Source: Arsenicitalea aurantiaca (GTDB lineage: Bacteria; Pseudomonadota; Alphaproteobacteria; Rhizobiales; Devosiaceae). From it: 64,000 bases of DNA. Made by a program: the position numbers and the translations under genes. Below are positions 16,622 through 24,798 of the stretch, piece after piece (positions within the stretch are counted from its first letter, which is position 1; every line of letters begins with the position of its first letter). The stretch spans positions 124,525 to 188,524 of the forward strand of contig NZ_RZNJ01000003.1 in NCBI RefSeq assembly GCF_003994485.1, given 5' to 3'. Below the pieces are notes generated by a model. The model saw only the letters and a list, made by a program, of their open reading frames with translations. It ran no database searches and was not told where the DNA came from.

Positions 16622-16662
16622 GTGAACCCCCGGGGCCTGGCTTGTGGCAGGGGCGGCGGCGT

Positions 16663-17547
16663 TCAGCGATCGGGATCGGCGGGAACCAGCCTGTGCCGCG
16701 CCAGCAGATCCGCGATCGTGCCCTCGTCCAGCAGTTGCTGGATGGCCGCGCCCAGCGTCACATTGAGATAGCTGTTATCGGAGCGCGTGGCGATACCGAT
16801 CTCCACCTGCGGTGTGGGAAAGGGCATTGGCGAGATGACATGGAAGCCCGCCGCCTCCGGATCGCCGTCGGTATGGACGTAGAGGGCCGGCGCCCAGACG
16901 AGCCCTGCCCCGATGGTGCCGTCGGCGAGGCGCTCGAGCACCACCTCATTGTTGAAATAGGGGTGCCGGTGCCAGCGCCGGTCGGCGCTCCGGGCCTGCA
17001 GGTACATGATGAGCCGGTTGTCCGCCATGCTCATCCCACGTGCGCCGACCGGTCGGTCGAGCGGCACGTCATCGAGCGTGCGATATTCGGGGTCGGCCAC
17101 CACCAGAAGCGTGTCGCTCGAGAAATAGGGCCGGGTCACCGAAAGCCATTCGGGATTGCTCGAAGAAAGCGCGTAGCCGAGGAGCGCGCTACAGTCTTCG
17201 GCCAGAAGCACGAAGAGCTGGTCCGGCAGCAGCGGCAGGCGATGGTCGAGCGGGGGTGTCGTGATCTGCGTGCCGGGGATCGGGCGGGTCGAGACTTCAA
17301 CCAGCAGCGCGTCGCCGATGGCACGGGCAAGGTCGAGTTCGAAGCCGGCCATCATCCCATCGGCATTGTAGCAGAAGGTGATGGCGTTCCCCTCCCGCTG
17401 CAGGCGCTCCACATACATGTCGCGCGGGATGTATTGGACGTCCTGGCCCGTCGCTGCTCCCGGCGGCAGAAGGGCGGCAAGGCCGATCGCCATGGGCAGG
17501 ATCGCGCTGCGGCAGGCCGCAATGGCGGCATTGATCCCAAGGGGCAT
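16663..17547 (-). CDS. Periplasmic MxaJ/XoxJ-like solute-binding protein
   Basis: About 294 residues from ATG 17547, preceded by GGGAGG (positions 17551-17556). A longer reading lacks a credible N-terminus. A signal peptide (AAIAACRSAILPMAIGLAALL, cleaved near GAATGQ) leads to a family 3 binding fold with ITFCYNADGMMAGFELDLAR, VSTRPIPGTQ, GLVWAPALYV and a final LLDEGTIADLLARHRLVP. Located directly downstream of the PQQ dehydrogenase, it fits MxaJ/XoxJ, a protein thought to help dehydrogenase activation rather than transport. A strong hairpin separates it from the dehydrogenase gene. Confidence 0.85.
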   Translation of the reverse strand: MPLGINAAIAACRSAILPMAIGLAALLPPGAATGQDVQYIPRDMYVERLQREGNAITFCYNADGMMAGFELDLARAIGDALLVEVSTRPIPGTQITTPPLDHRLPLLPDQLFVLLAEDCSALLGYALSSSNPEWLSVTRPYFSSDTLLVVADPEYRTLDDVPLDRPVGARGMSMADNRLIMYLQARSADRRWHRHPYFNNEVVLERLADGTIGAGLVWAPALYVHTDGDPEAAGFHVISPMPFPTPQVEIGIATRSDNSYLNVTLGAAIQQLLDEGTIADLLARHRLVPADPDR

Positions 17548-17574
17548 GTCGACCTCCCGAACGCAGAAATCTCG

Positions 17575-17602
17575 GATCCGGCGGGCTCTGGCCCGCCGGA
17601 TC
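17575..17602 (-). promoter_or_regulatory. Intercistronic hairpin after the PQQ dehydrogenase gene
   Basis: A perfect 12-bp stem, GATCCGGCGGGC and its complement, with a TCTG loop. There is no T-run on the minus strand, so it more likely stabilises or attenuates the mRNA between the dehydrogenase and the MxaJ-like gene than terminates outright. Confidence 0.7.
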
Positions 17603-17621
17603 GCTGTCGGTCCTCGACCGG

Positions 17622-19382
17622 TCAGTCGTTCTGGGGCAGCGCGAAGACGTAGATCGCGTTGCTGCCGGTGATGCCGTCCCAATTGCCCGGGGTCACGGCA
17701 AGGTTCGCCGTACCGCCGCCACCGCCGGCGGGGATGGCCACGTATTGACGCCCGTCGACTTCATAGGTGATGGCATGGCCCTGGGCCTGCGAGGCGAGGC
17801 GCGTGCGCCAGATTTCCTCGCCGCTCTCCTGGTCGATGGCGCGGAAGTACCGATCGAGGCCACCGGTGAAGAGGAGGCCGCCCGCGGTGATCATGGTCGG
17901 CGAATAGGTCGCCGCCGTGGTCTCCCAGGACCAGACCGTCTCGCCGGTTTCCACATTGATCGCGTCGATGCGCCCGGCATTGGTCTCGCCTTCAGGCAGG
18001 ACGCGGACCGAGCCGACATTATAGGTGTCGAGCGCGGTGAATTCCTGATCGAGGGGCGTCGATTCCTGGCACATGTTGATCATGGGCACGAAGTAGATGT
18101 TGGTCTCCGGATTGTAGGAAGCCGGGGGCCAGTCGCGCCCGCCATTGAAGGACGGGCAGTGCAGCATGGGCTCGCCGACGGTCGCGAGGATCTTGTCCTC
18201 CCGCACGGTCACGAGGCCGTTCTCGTCGATAGTGTCGATGATGTCCTGGTAGTTGGTGTCGCGCGCCCAGAGGAACTCCCCGGTCTCCGCGTCGAAGGTC
18301 CACATGGTGCCGGTCTTGCAGGGCACGCCGGTCAGCACCTTGCGCGGTTCGTCGCTGGGGCTCCAGCTCGCGCCGATGGCCTGAAGGCCTTCCATCGATT
18401 CGCTGGGGTTGACCGGGGTGGTCACCGTCAGCATCTCGAAGGTGCATTCCTGGTCCCAGTTGTCACGCGGCAGCACCTGGTGTTCCCAGACGATCTCGCC
18501 GGTGCGCGGGCGCACCGCGTAGCGGGTGTTGGTGCCGGCCTGCGTGCCGCCCACCGTGCCGCGCTGCACTTCGGAAGCGGGGCCCGTGGCGCTCGTGCCA
18601 TAGAAGACGAGGTCGAGTTCGGGATCGTAGGTCAGCTGGCCCCAGACGCCCGTCATCCAGCGCGATTCATAGGGCGATCCGCCCCAGGTCTCGTCGCCCG
18701 GCTCGCCCGGCCGCGGGATGAAGGTGTTGCGCCAGAGTTCTTCGCCCGTCTCCGCATCATGCCCGGTGACGTAGCAGCCCATCGACGCATTCTGGCAGGT
18801 GCTGCCGGCCATCACCACGCCGTTTGCAACGACGGGACCGGTCGAGTTCGAGATGAGGTCAGTTGCCTGGCCGCGATCGCTTTCCCAGGCCACCTGGCCG
18901 GTCGCCGCGTCGAGTGCCACGACCTGGTTGTCCCAGGAGAGGAAATAGACCTTGTCCTCATAGATCGCGATGCCGCGCTTGCGCTCGCCGTGGCGGGCGA
19001 GGGTCGACACGTCGGGCAGTACGCGCCGGTGCTCCCAGATCAGCGTGCCATCTTCGGCATCGATCGCCTGGATGACGTCGCCGGCATTGCCCATATAGAT
19101 GACGCCGTTGACCGCCAGCGGGGCGATCTGATTGAAGCCCGGCTCCATCGCGCGCGACCACACCAGCTGCAGCTGGTGGACGTTCTCGGTCGTGATCTCG
19201 CTCAGCGGGCTGTAGCGGTAGTTGTCGAGGCCGCGCCCATAGGACGGCCAGTCGCCTGGGGCCGGATTGGCCAGCATCTCGTCGGTGACGGGCTGGAAAT
19301 TCTCCACCGTCTGCGCAAGGGCCGGGGCCGCGGCGACGCAAAAGGCCACCGAGCCGGCCAGGAACATCCTAGTCAGTTTCAT
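17622..19382 (-). CDS. PQQ-dependent dehydrogenase with non-canonical active site
   Basis: A 586-residue precursor with signal peptide (cleavage near ALA-QT, residue 23) and an eight-bladed quinoprotein propeller. Seven W-docking motifs of type DxxTGxxxW are visible, for example [11 protein letters not shown] (106-116), [11 protein letters not shown] (156-166), [11 protein letters not shown] (362-372). Asp310 in NWDQE fits the catalytic Asp (WDYAG or WDYDG in MxaF/XoxF). The position two residues later is Glu312 instead of Ala or Asp. By eye, Asn198 replaces the metal-binding Glu and Ala265 the Asn. The vicinal Cys-Cys pair normally near residue 125 is absent, while Cys196/Cys203 flank the metal region. 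No haem motif is present. It probably oxidises an alcohol, passing electrons to the cytochrome at 19502. Confidence 0.9.
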   Translation of the reverse strand: MKLTRMFLAGSVAFCVAAAPALAQTVENFQPVTDEMLANPAPGDWPSYGRGLDNYRYSPLSEITTENVHQLQLVWSRAMEPGFNQIAPLAVNGVIYMGNAGDVIQAIDAEDGTLIWEHRRVLPDVSTLARHGERKRGIAIYEDKVYFLSWDNQVVALDAATGQVAWESDRGQATDLISNSTGPVVANGVVMAGSTCQNASMGCYVTGHDAETGEELWRNTFIPRPGEPGDETWGGSPYESRWMTGVWGQLTYDPELDLVFYGTSATGPASEVQRGTVGGTQAGTNTRYAVRPRTGEIVWEHQVLPRDNWDQECTFEMLTVTTPVNPSESMEGLQAIGASWSPSDEPRKVLTGVPCKTGTMWTFDAETGEFLWARDTNYQDIIDTIDENGLVTVREDKILATVGEPMLHCPSFNGGRDWPPASYNPETNIYFVPMINMCQESTPLDQEFTALDTYNVGSVRVLPEGETNAGRIDAINVETGETVWSWETTAATYSPTMITAGGLLFTGGLDRYFRAIDQESGEEIWRTRLASQAQGHAITYEVDGRQYVAIPAGGGGGTANLAVTPGNWDGITGSNAIYVFALPQND

Positions 19383-19501
19383 CTTTCTCTCTCCCTCCGG
19401 GTGCGGCCGGCTGCTTCCGGTCCTGCCCCCGTGTTCAGTCTGAAGTCCCCTCAGTCGATTCGATTTGTCGGGCGCCTCCTCTGCTTTGGTTCAGCGCCCC
19501 C

Positions 19502-19963
19502 TCACTGGGGCGCGCGGACGATCTGGATGGCGCTCAGCCCCTCTTCGTCGAAGGGCAGTTCCTCCTCTCCCGCTGGCGCGCCGTGCAGCGAGAGGATGTG
19601 CGCCATGATGTCGGCGTAGGTCTGGGGCGGCAGGCTGTTGCCTCGCCCCAGCGGCATCGTGGTCTGCATGATGTGGAAATAGGTCTGGAGGGGCTGGTCG
19701 GCATATTTGTTGTTGAGCGTATGGCCCACGAGTCCCGGAGCGTCCGAACCGCCGCGTGCGGCATTGCCGTGACAGACCGCACAGTTCTGGCTGAAGACGC
19801 CAGCGCCGCGATCGGCCTGCTCCTGGGTGAACACCCCGTCGAAAATGGTGCGTTCCGCGGACGCCTCGGCATCCTGGGCCAGCGCGGCCCCCGTCATCGC
19901 ACATGCCGAAAGCACGACCATCGCGCTCCCCAACATCGCCTTCAGTCCGGTCTTGCTGGACAC
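19502..19963 (-). CDS. Periplasmic c-type cytochrome, electron acceptor of the PQQ dehydrogenase
   Basis: About 153 residues. The GTG at 19963 is preferred because AGGAGG stands six bases upstream; ATG 19978 is in frame but has no ribosome site. A signal peptide (AMLGSAMVVLSACAMTGAALAQ) precedes a class I cytochrome c domain with CAVCHG and a likely Met ligand in TMPLGRGNSL. The YADIMAHILSLHGAPAG tail is like that of the cytochrome at 3118. It is the first gene of the operon with the PQQ dehydrogenase 119 bases downstream, the same arrangement as xoxG/exaB-type cytochromes beside their dehydrogenases. Confidence 0.88.
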   Translation of the reverse strand: MSSKTGLKAMLGSAMVVLSACAMTGAALAQDAEASAERTIFDGVFTQEQADRGAGVFSQNCAVCHGNAARGGSDAPGLVGHTLNNKYADQPLQTYFHIMQTTMPLGRGNSLPPQTYADIMAHILSLHGAPAGEEELPFDEEGLSAIQIVRAPQ

Positions 19964-20112
19964 CAGCTTCCTCCTCATCAAACGTCTACTCTTGTGCTGT
20001 TGCGCACGATTTTCTTTCGCCTGCACGCCACAGCCGAGCGCCACCCGACGCCCGCAAGAGACGGCGCGGCTGACGGGTAACTCCAAACGAAACAGGAATT
20101 TTTTATGACTTG

Positions 20113-20150
20113 ATGCGTAACATTGACGCATGCAGGTCAGAGGGTGTCAA
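20113..20150 (-). promoter_or_regulatory. Candidate promoter and operator of the PQQ dehydrogenase operon
   Basis: On the minus strand a perfect TTGACA (20150-20145) is followed after 17 bases by GTCAAT (20127-20122). An inverted repeat ATGCGT-N7-ACGCAT (20113-20131) covers this -10 position, as expected for a repressor or a closely placed activator. The -10 itself is weak. The cytochrome c start lies about 160 bases downstream. Confidence 0.42.
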
Positions 20151-20231
20151 GGCGAACACAGCTAGAACTAAAGTCTAATTCAATGAGCGCCTCGAAGCGT
20201 CATCATCGATGCTTTCGAGGGAGGCCTCGCC

Positions 20232-21167
20232 ATGCGCCTGCTCGCCAGTCTCGCCACCGCGTCGGCATTCGCCTTTGCGCCACCCGCACCTCTTGCGCAT
20301 GAGGTCGGCTGGGCCGCCGGCGGCTCCGCGCCGGCCGAGCGTTCCGAGGTGGCCGTTGCTGAACTTGACGGCAAGGCCTATGTGGTCGGCGACTACAATG
20401 GCGCGACCGAAATCCTCATCTACGACCTCGGCACCGAAACCTGGTCGACCGGCGCGCCCTTCCCCTATCCGGTGCACCACACCGCCGCGATCGGGCATGC
20501 CGGCGAGATCCTCGTTTTCGGCGGCTATGTGAATGGCTGGAAGGCAAGCGACCGGCTCTGGATTTATTCGCCAGCGACCAATTCCTGGCGTGAAGCCGAC
20601 CGCATGCCGACCGCCCGCGCAGCAGGCGGTATCGGCATGCTCGAAGGGCGCATCCACCTCGTTGGCGGCAGCACGAGCAGCGCGATCAACATTGCCGATC
20701 ACGATGCATTCGACCTGGCGACGGGCCGCTGGGAAAGCCTTGCCCCCATCCCGACGCCTCGCGACCACCTGGCGGTCGGCGTGATCGGGGACCGGCTGGT
20801 CGCCACCGGTGGCCGCGTGGATGGCGATCCGGCGCGCAATCTCGACACGACGCAGATCTACGATCCGAAAACTGACAGCTGGTCGGAAGGCGCCCCCATG
20901 CCGACCGCCCGAAGCGGCATGGCCTCGGCCGTATTGGGCACGGAGCTTTTCACCTTCGGCGGGGAAACGCGCGTCGTCACCTTCCCCGAGACCGAGGCCT
21001 ACGACCTGCCATCTGACGGCTGGAGCCGGCATGCGCCCCTGCCCACGCCGCGCCACGGCTTCGGCGCGGTCACCCATGAGAGCCGCATCGTCACCCTCAC
21101 GGGAAGCCCTGTTGCCGGAGGCGGGCGTTCGGATATCGTCGAGACCTTCACCCCGCCGGCGCGCTGA
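20232..21167 (+). CDS. Secreted Kelch-repeat protein
   Basis: A 311-residue protein from ATG 20232 with GGGAGG seven bases upstream. A signal peptide (residues 1 to about 22, ending PLAHE) leads to about six Kelch repeats, each with a GG doublet and a Y/F-DxxTxxW step: DLGTETWSTG, YSPATNSWREA, DLATGRWESL, DPKTDSWSEG and LPSDGWSRH. This predicts a periplasmic beta-propeller. No enzymatic motif is visible. It is divergent from the cytochrome/PQQ dehydrogenase operon, sharing the control region, and converges on the ROK gene with five bases between. A role in the PQQ system is only inference. Confidence 0.85.
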   Translation: MRLLASLATASAFAFAPPAPLAHEVGWAAGGSAPAERSEVAVAELDGKAYVVGDYNGATEILIYDLGTETWSTGAPFPYPVHHTAAIGHAGEILVFGGYVNGWKASDRLWIYSPATNSWREADRMPTARAAGGIGMLEGRIHLVGGSTSSAINIADHDAFDLATGRWESLAPIPTPRDHLAVGVIGDRLVATGGRVDGDPARNLDTTQIYDPKTDSWSEGAPMPTARSGMASAVLGTELFTFGGETRVVTFPETEAYDLPSDGWSRHAPLPTPRHGFGAVTHESRIVTLTGSPVAGGGRSDIVETFTPPAR

Positions 21168-21172
21168 TCGGG

Positions 21173-22375
21173 CTAGCCCAGCCGGTTGTGATGGCGGAGT
21201 ACGAGCCCGACTGCCCCCAGGCACGCATCGCTGCGCGCAAACGTCCCGGCGACGATGCGCGTGCGGGCGACGCCCGGCACGTCGGTCGATTTCACCAGTG
21301 CGTGCTTTTCATAGCTTGCTGCGAGTGGCCCCAGCAGCATGTCCCCGGCACGCGCCATAGAGCCGCCGATGACGATGAGCCCAGGATTAACCGTCGCGCA
21401 GATGATGCCGAGCCCCCGTCCTGCGGCCTCCGCCGTATCCTCGATCAGTCGCCGGCAACCCACATCGCCCCCTTGCGCCCGCGCGATGACATCGGCGATC
21501 TGCAGGGCATACCCGAAACGCCGGCTCGCCATCTCGAGCGGGCGCACGAAGCTCGCCGTGAGCTCGAGGCACCCCCGGTTCCCGCAGCGGCAGAGATCGC
21601 CTTCGGGATCGATGCTCATATGCCCGAATTCCCCGGCCGCCCCCGCGACGCCCGTGATCACCCTGCCATGGCTGACGATCGCCCCGCCGACGCCGAGATC
21701 GAGCTTGAAGAGCACGAAATCCTCGTGCCCCTGCGCCGAGCCCCACATCATCTCGGCGATGGCCGCGCAATTGCTCTCATTGTCCGCAAAGATCGGGCAG
21801 TCGAAGAGCGGCTCCACCAATTGCCGGATGTCGAGGCCGGCCCAGGTGGGCAGCCCGCCCCCGCGCAGGATGCGACCGTCCTGCGGGTTGACCGGTCCGG
21901 CGATCGCGACCCCGACCCCGAGCACTGCATCCCGCGACAGCTGCGGGTCGGCATAGCTTTCTACGAGGAGCGCCTCGATGGTCGCCAAAGCCTCCTCTGG
22001 CGTGTAGTCGGCGGCCAGGGTCCGGCTCTGGTCCGAGAGAATCGTGTGCGCGAGATCGGCCACGATCAACTGGATGTGGAAAAGTCCAATCCCGATGCCG
22101 ATGCAGGTGCCCGCCCGCGGGTTGAGCGTCAGCGCCGTCGCGGGCCGTCCTGCCCCGATGCTGCGCCCGTTCTCAAGGCTGCCGCCCTCCACCACTATGC
22201 CCGATTTCCGCAGGGCATTGAGGGTCGTCGATACCGTCGATTTGGCGAGCCCGGTGACGTTTGCGATCTGGCTCGCGCTCAAGGTGCCGCGCTCGCTCAG
22301 GGCGCGCACGATGCGCCCCGGCGGGGTCTGGTCCTCGCGATCCGACAGCAGGGCGACTAATTCGCTCGTGGCCAT
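21173..22375 (-). CDS. ROK-family transcriptional repressor
   Basis: About 400 residues from ATG 22375 (GGGA nearby); an in-frame ATG at 22387 is possible. The N-terminal winged helix-turn-helix reads GTLSASQIANVTGLAKSTVS. A ROK sugar-kinase-like domain follows, with the ROK zinc site CRCGNRGCLE and GEFGHMSIDPEG. The catalytic region appears as NESNCAAIAE. Such proteins (NagC, XylR, Mlc type) sense sugars. The gene is divergent from the sugar ABC operon at 22528, with an inverted repeat in the shared region, so it most likely represses that operon. Confidence 0.93.
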   Translation of the reverse strand: MATSELVALLSDREDQTPPGRIVRALSERGTLSASQIANVTGLAKSTVSTTLNALRKSGIVVEGGSLENGRSIGAGRPATALTLNPRAGTCIGIGIGLFHIQLIVADLAHTILSDQSRTLAADYTPEEALATIEALLVESYADPQLSRDAVLGVGVAIAGPVNPQDGRILRGGGLPTWAGLDIRQLVEPLFDCPIFADNESNCAAIAEMMWGSAQGHEDFVLFKLDLGVGGAIVSHGRVITGVAGAAGEFGHMSIDPEGDLCRCGNRGCLELTASFVRPLEMASRRFGYALQIADVIARAQGGDVGCRRLIEDTAEAAGRGLGIICATVNPGLIVIGGSMARAGDMLLGPLAASYEKHALVKSTDVPGVARTRIVAGTFARSDACLGAVGLVLRHHNRLG

Positions 22376-22395
22376 TTTTCGTCCCATGCGACGCG

Positions 22396-22425
22396 TTGAC
22401 ACATATAATAAGTTCGTCCTAGAAC
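22396..22425 (+). promoter_or_regulatory. Promoter of the sugar ABC operon with probable ROK operator
   Basis: TTGACA at 22396-22401 with TAGAAC (22420-22425) at an 18-base spacing. The inverted repeat GTTC-N6-GAAC (22412-22425) within an A/T-rich context overlaps the -10 and has the look of a ROK-type operator. It lies between the divergent ROK and binding-protein genes. Confidence 0.5.
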
Positions 22426-22527
22426 AAATAGCGCCGTGATTTTTTGAGGAAGAAATCCGGCGCTCAGCACGGATCGCCGCGACGGCCGCAACGAGCCGGG
22501 TGGTCCGCTCACCAAGGGAGAGGACTT

Positions 22528-23799
22528 ATGACCTTCAGAATGAAGGCGGTATCCTGCACGGGTATCATCACCTTCGCCTTGCTCACCGGCACGGCTTTCG
22601 CTGAACCCAAGACGCTGATGCTGCATCAGTGGGCCACCGGCTCGGATGCCGCGGCCATCGCCAAGCTGGGCGAGATGTTCGAAGAGGCCGGCGGCACCTG
22701 GGAACAGACGGCCATTGCTGGCCACACCGCCAATACCCTCGCCAAGCTCCGCGCCGACGTCATCTCGGGCAATGCGCCCGCCGCCGTCCAGCTCAAGGGC
22801 CCCGAGATCGCCGAGTGGAACGAGACGGGCATGACGGCCAATCTCGACGATCTCGCCGCCGAGGAAGGCTGGGAAGACACCGTCGCGCCCGAGCTGCTGC
22901 CGGTCATGAAGCCGGAAGGCTCGTGGGTCGCCGCGCCGATGAACATCCACCGCATCAACTGGCTGTGGGGCTCACCCGCCGTCATGGAAGAAGCAGGCGT
23001 CGCCGAGATGCCCAAGACCTGGGCCGAGTTCAACGAGGCCTGCGACAAGGTCGTCGCCATCGGCAAGATCTGTCTCTCCCATTCCACGGCGGACTGGACC
23101 GATTCGACGGTCTTCGAGGTCGTGGTCTACGGCATGGACATCGATCTGTACCGTCAGGCTTTCGTCGAAGGCGACGTGGATGCGCTCCGCAGCGATGGCA
23201 TGATCGCGGCGCTCGAGCAGTTCCGAAAGATGACCAGCGAGTACATGGACCCCGGCATGGTCGGGCGCGACTGGGATACGATGTCCCATCTCGTGGGCAA
23301 TGGCGAGGCCGCCTTCCACATCATGGGCGACTGGACCATCGGGCTCCTGACCGCCGGCGGCTTCGAGCAGGGCACCGACTATGTCTGCGCCCAGGCGCCG
23401 ACCGATTGGGGCCAGCCTGGCTTCATCCTCAACGCTGACTCCGTGGTCTTCTTCCAGCAGAACGATCCCGACTATGTCGAGGGCCAGCAGCTGCTCGCCA
23501 GCACGATCCTCTCGCCGGAATTCCAGACCATCTTCAACCAGGCCAAGGGCTCCATCCCAGCCCGGCTCGACGTCGATCTCTCCGAAGGGTTTAATCCCTG
23601 CCAGCAGATCGCCCAGGCGGACCTGCAGGCCTCGATCGATGCCGGCACGCTGGTGCGCTCGATGGCTCACAACATGACCATCCCGCAGGCCCAGCGCGGT
23701 GCGATCATGGACATGGTCACCGAGTTCGTCTCGGTCGCGGACATGTCCGCAGAGGAAGCCGCTAACGCCATGGCGGACGCCGTCGAAGCGCAGATGTAG
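22528..23799 (+). CDS. Sugar ABC transporter substrate-binding protein (family 1)
   Basis: About 423 residues from ATG 22528 with GGGAGAGG upstream. The signal peptide ends near GTAFAEP. The mature part opens with LMLHQWATGSDAAAIAKL and contains the family 1 features KLRADVISGNAPAAVQ, PMNIHRINWLWGSP and GEAAFHIMGDW, like glucose/mannose binding proteins of Proteobacteria (GtsA type). It delivers a sugar to the permeases at 23869 and 24791. A GC-rich hairpin after the stop probably raises its expression over the permeases. Regulated by the divergent ROK repressor (inference). Confidence 0.93.
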   Translation: MTFRMKAVSCTGIITFALLTGTAFAEPKTLMLHQWATGSDAAAIAKLGEMFEEAGGTWEQTAIAGHTANTLAKLRADVISGNAPAAVQLKGPEIAEWNETGMTANLDDLAAEEGWEDTVAPELLPVMKPEGSWVAAPMNIHRINWLWGSPAVMEEAGVAEMPKTWAEFNEACDKVVAIGKICLSHSTADWTDSTVFEVVVYGMDIDLYRQAFVEGDVDALRSDGMIAALEQFRKMTSEYMDPGMVGRDWDTMSHLVGNGEAAFHIMGDWTIGLLTAGGFEQGTDYVCAQAPTDWGQPGFILNADSVVFFQQNDPDYVEGQQLLASTILSPEFQTIFNQAKGSIPARLDVDLSEGFNPCQQIAQADLQASIDAGTLVRSMAHNMTIPQAQRGAIMDMVTEFVSVADMSAEEAANAMADAVEAQM

Positions 23800-23814
23800 G
23801 CGCTCAACGCGAAC

Positions 23815-23844
23815 CGGGGCGCGGCATCGGTCCGCCGCGCCCCG
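23815..23844 (+). promoter_or_regulatory. Hairpin between binding-protein and permease genes
   Basis: Arms CGGGGCGCGG and CCGCGCCCCG (10 bp) enclose a 10-base loop, 15 bases past the stop. There is no T-run, so mRNA stabilisation of the binding-protein cistron is the likeliest role. Confidence 0.65.
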
Positions 23845-23868
23845 TCCCCGGAGCTGGAAGGCCTCGCC

Positions 23869-24798
23869 ATGTCCCTTGAGCGTGCATCCGCCACGCGCCC
23901 TCGCCTGTTTGGCGGGCGGCGTCTGGGCGAACTCGTCCCGATCATCGTGCTCGCGCCATCGCTGATCGCGTCCTTCATCTACGTTTTCGTGTTCTCGATC
24001 TGGACGCTCTACATCGCGATGAGCAACTCCTCGCTCCTGCCGAGCTACGGCTTCGTGGGTCTGAGCAATTTCGAGAGCCTCTGGGCTAACCGGCGCTGGA
24101 ACATCGCCTATACCAACCTCTTCTTCTTTTCGGGGTTCTACATCGTGGGCTCGATGCTGGTCGGGCTGCTGCTCGCGATCCTCATCGACCAGAAGGTGCG
24201 CGGCGAGAGCGTGTGGCGCACGATCTTCCTTTATCCCCTCGCCGTCTCCTTCATCGTCACCGGCACGGTGTGGAGCTGGCTTTACAATCCCGTCGACGGC
24301 ATCCAGGCGCTGGTCAGGAGCTTCGGCTGGACCGATTTCAGCTTCGCACTCGCCTCTGACCGCAATTACGCGATCTGGGCGATCATCATCACCGGCATCT
24401 GGCAGTCCTCTGGCTTTGCCATGGCGCTCTTTCTCGCCGGGCTGCGCTCGGTGGATGGCGACATCATCCGGGCCGCCCAGATCGACGGCGCCTCCACCTT
24501 CCGGACCTACCGCAAGGTAATCCTGCCTTCCATCGCGCCGATCTTCCTTGCCGTTGCGGTGGTACAGATCCAGTTCGCCATCAAGACCTTCGATCTCGTG
24601 GTCGCGCTCACCCGCGGTGGCCCGGGCGTCTCGACCACCTTCCCGGCCATCTATGTCTACGACCTCATGTTCCAGCGCGGGCAGATCGGCGAAGGCGCCG
24701 CGGCCGCCATCATGATGCTCGCGGCGCTTGCCGTGGTCCTCGTGCCCTACTCGCTCTTCCTCGTCTGGCGCCGGAACAAGGAGGTCCGCAATGGCTGA
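23869..24798 (+). CDS. Sugar ABC transporter permease (MalF/UgpA type)
   Basis: A 309-residue permease with six helices. The first is LVPIIVLAPSLIASFIYVFV. The EAA loop reads EAA-like RAAQIDGASTFRTYRKVILP. Companion of the permease at 24791, whose start overlaps its last eight bases. Family CUT1 sugar importer; substrate probably a hexose or related sugar, judged from the binding protein. Confidence 0.93.
   Translation: MSLERASATRPRLFGGRRLGELVPIIVLAPSLIASFIYVFVFSIWTLYIAMSNSSLLPSYGFVGLSNFESLWANRRWNIAYTNLFFFSGFYIVGSMLVGLLLAILIDQKVRGESVWRTIFLYPLAVSFIVTGTVWSWLYNPVDGIQALVRSFGWTDFSFALASDRNYAIWAIIITGIWQSSGFAMALFLAGLRSVDGDIIRAAQIDGASTFRTYRKVILPSIAPIFLAVAVVQIQFAIKTFDLVVALTRGGPGVSTTFPAIYVYDLMFQRGQIGEGAAAAIMMLAALAVVLVPYSLFLVWRRNKEVRNG

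Noticed and set aside
17745-19619. 624-residue plus-strand frame
   Set aside because: Antisense to the PQQ dehydrogenase, whose propeller motifs are unmistakable.
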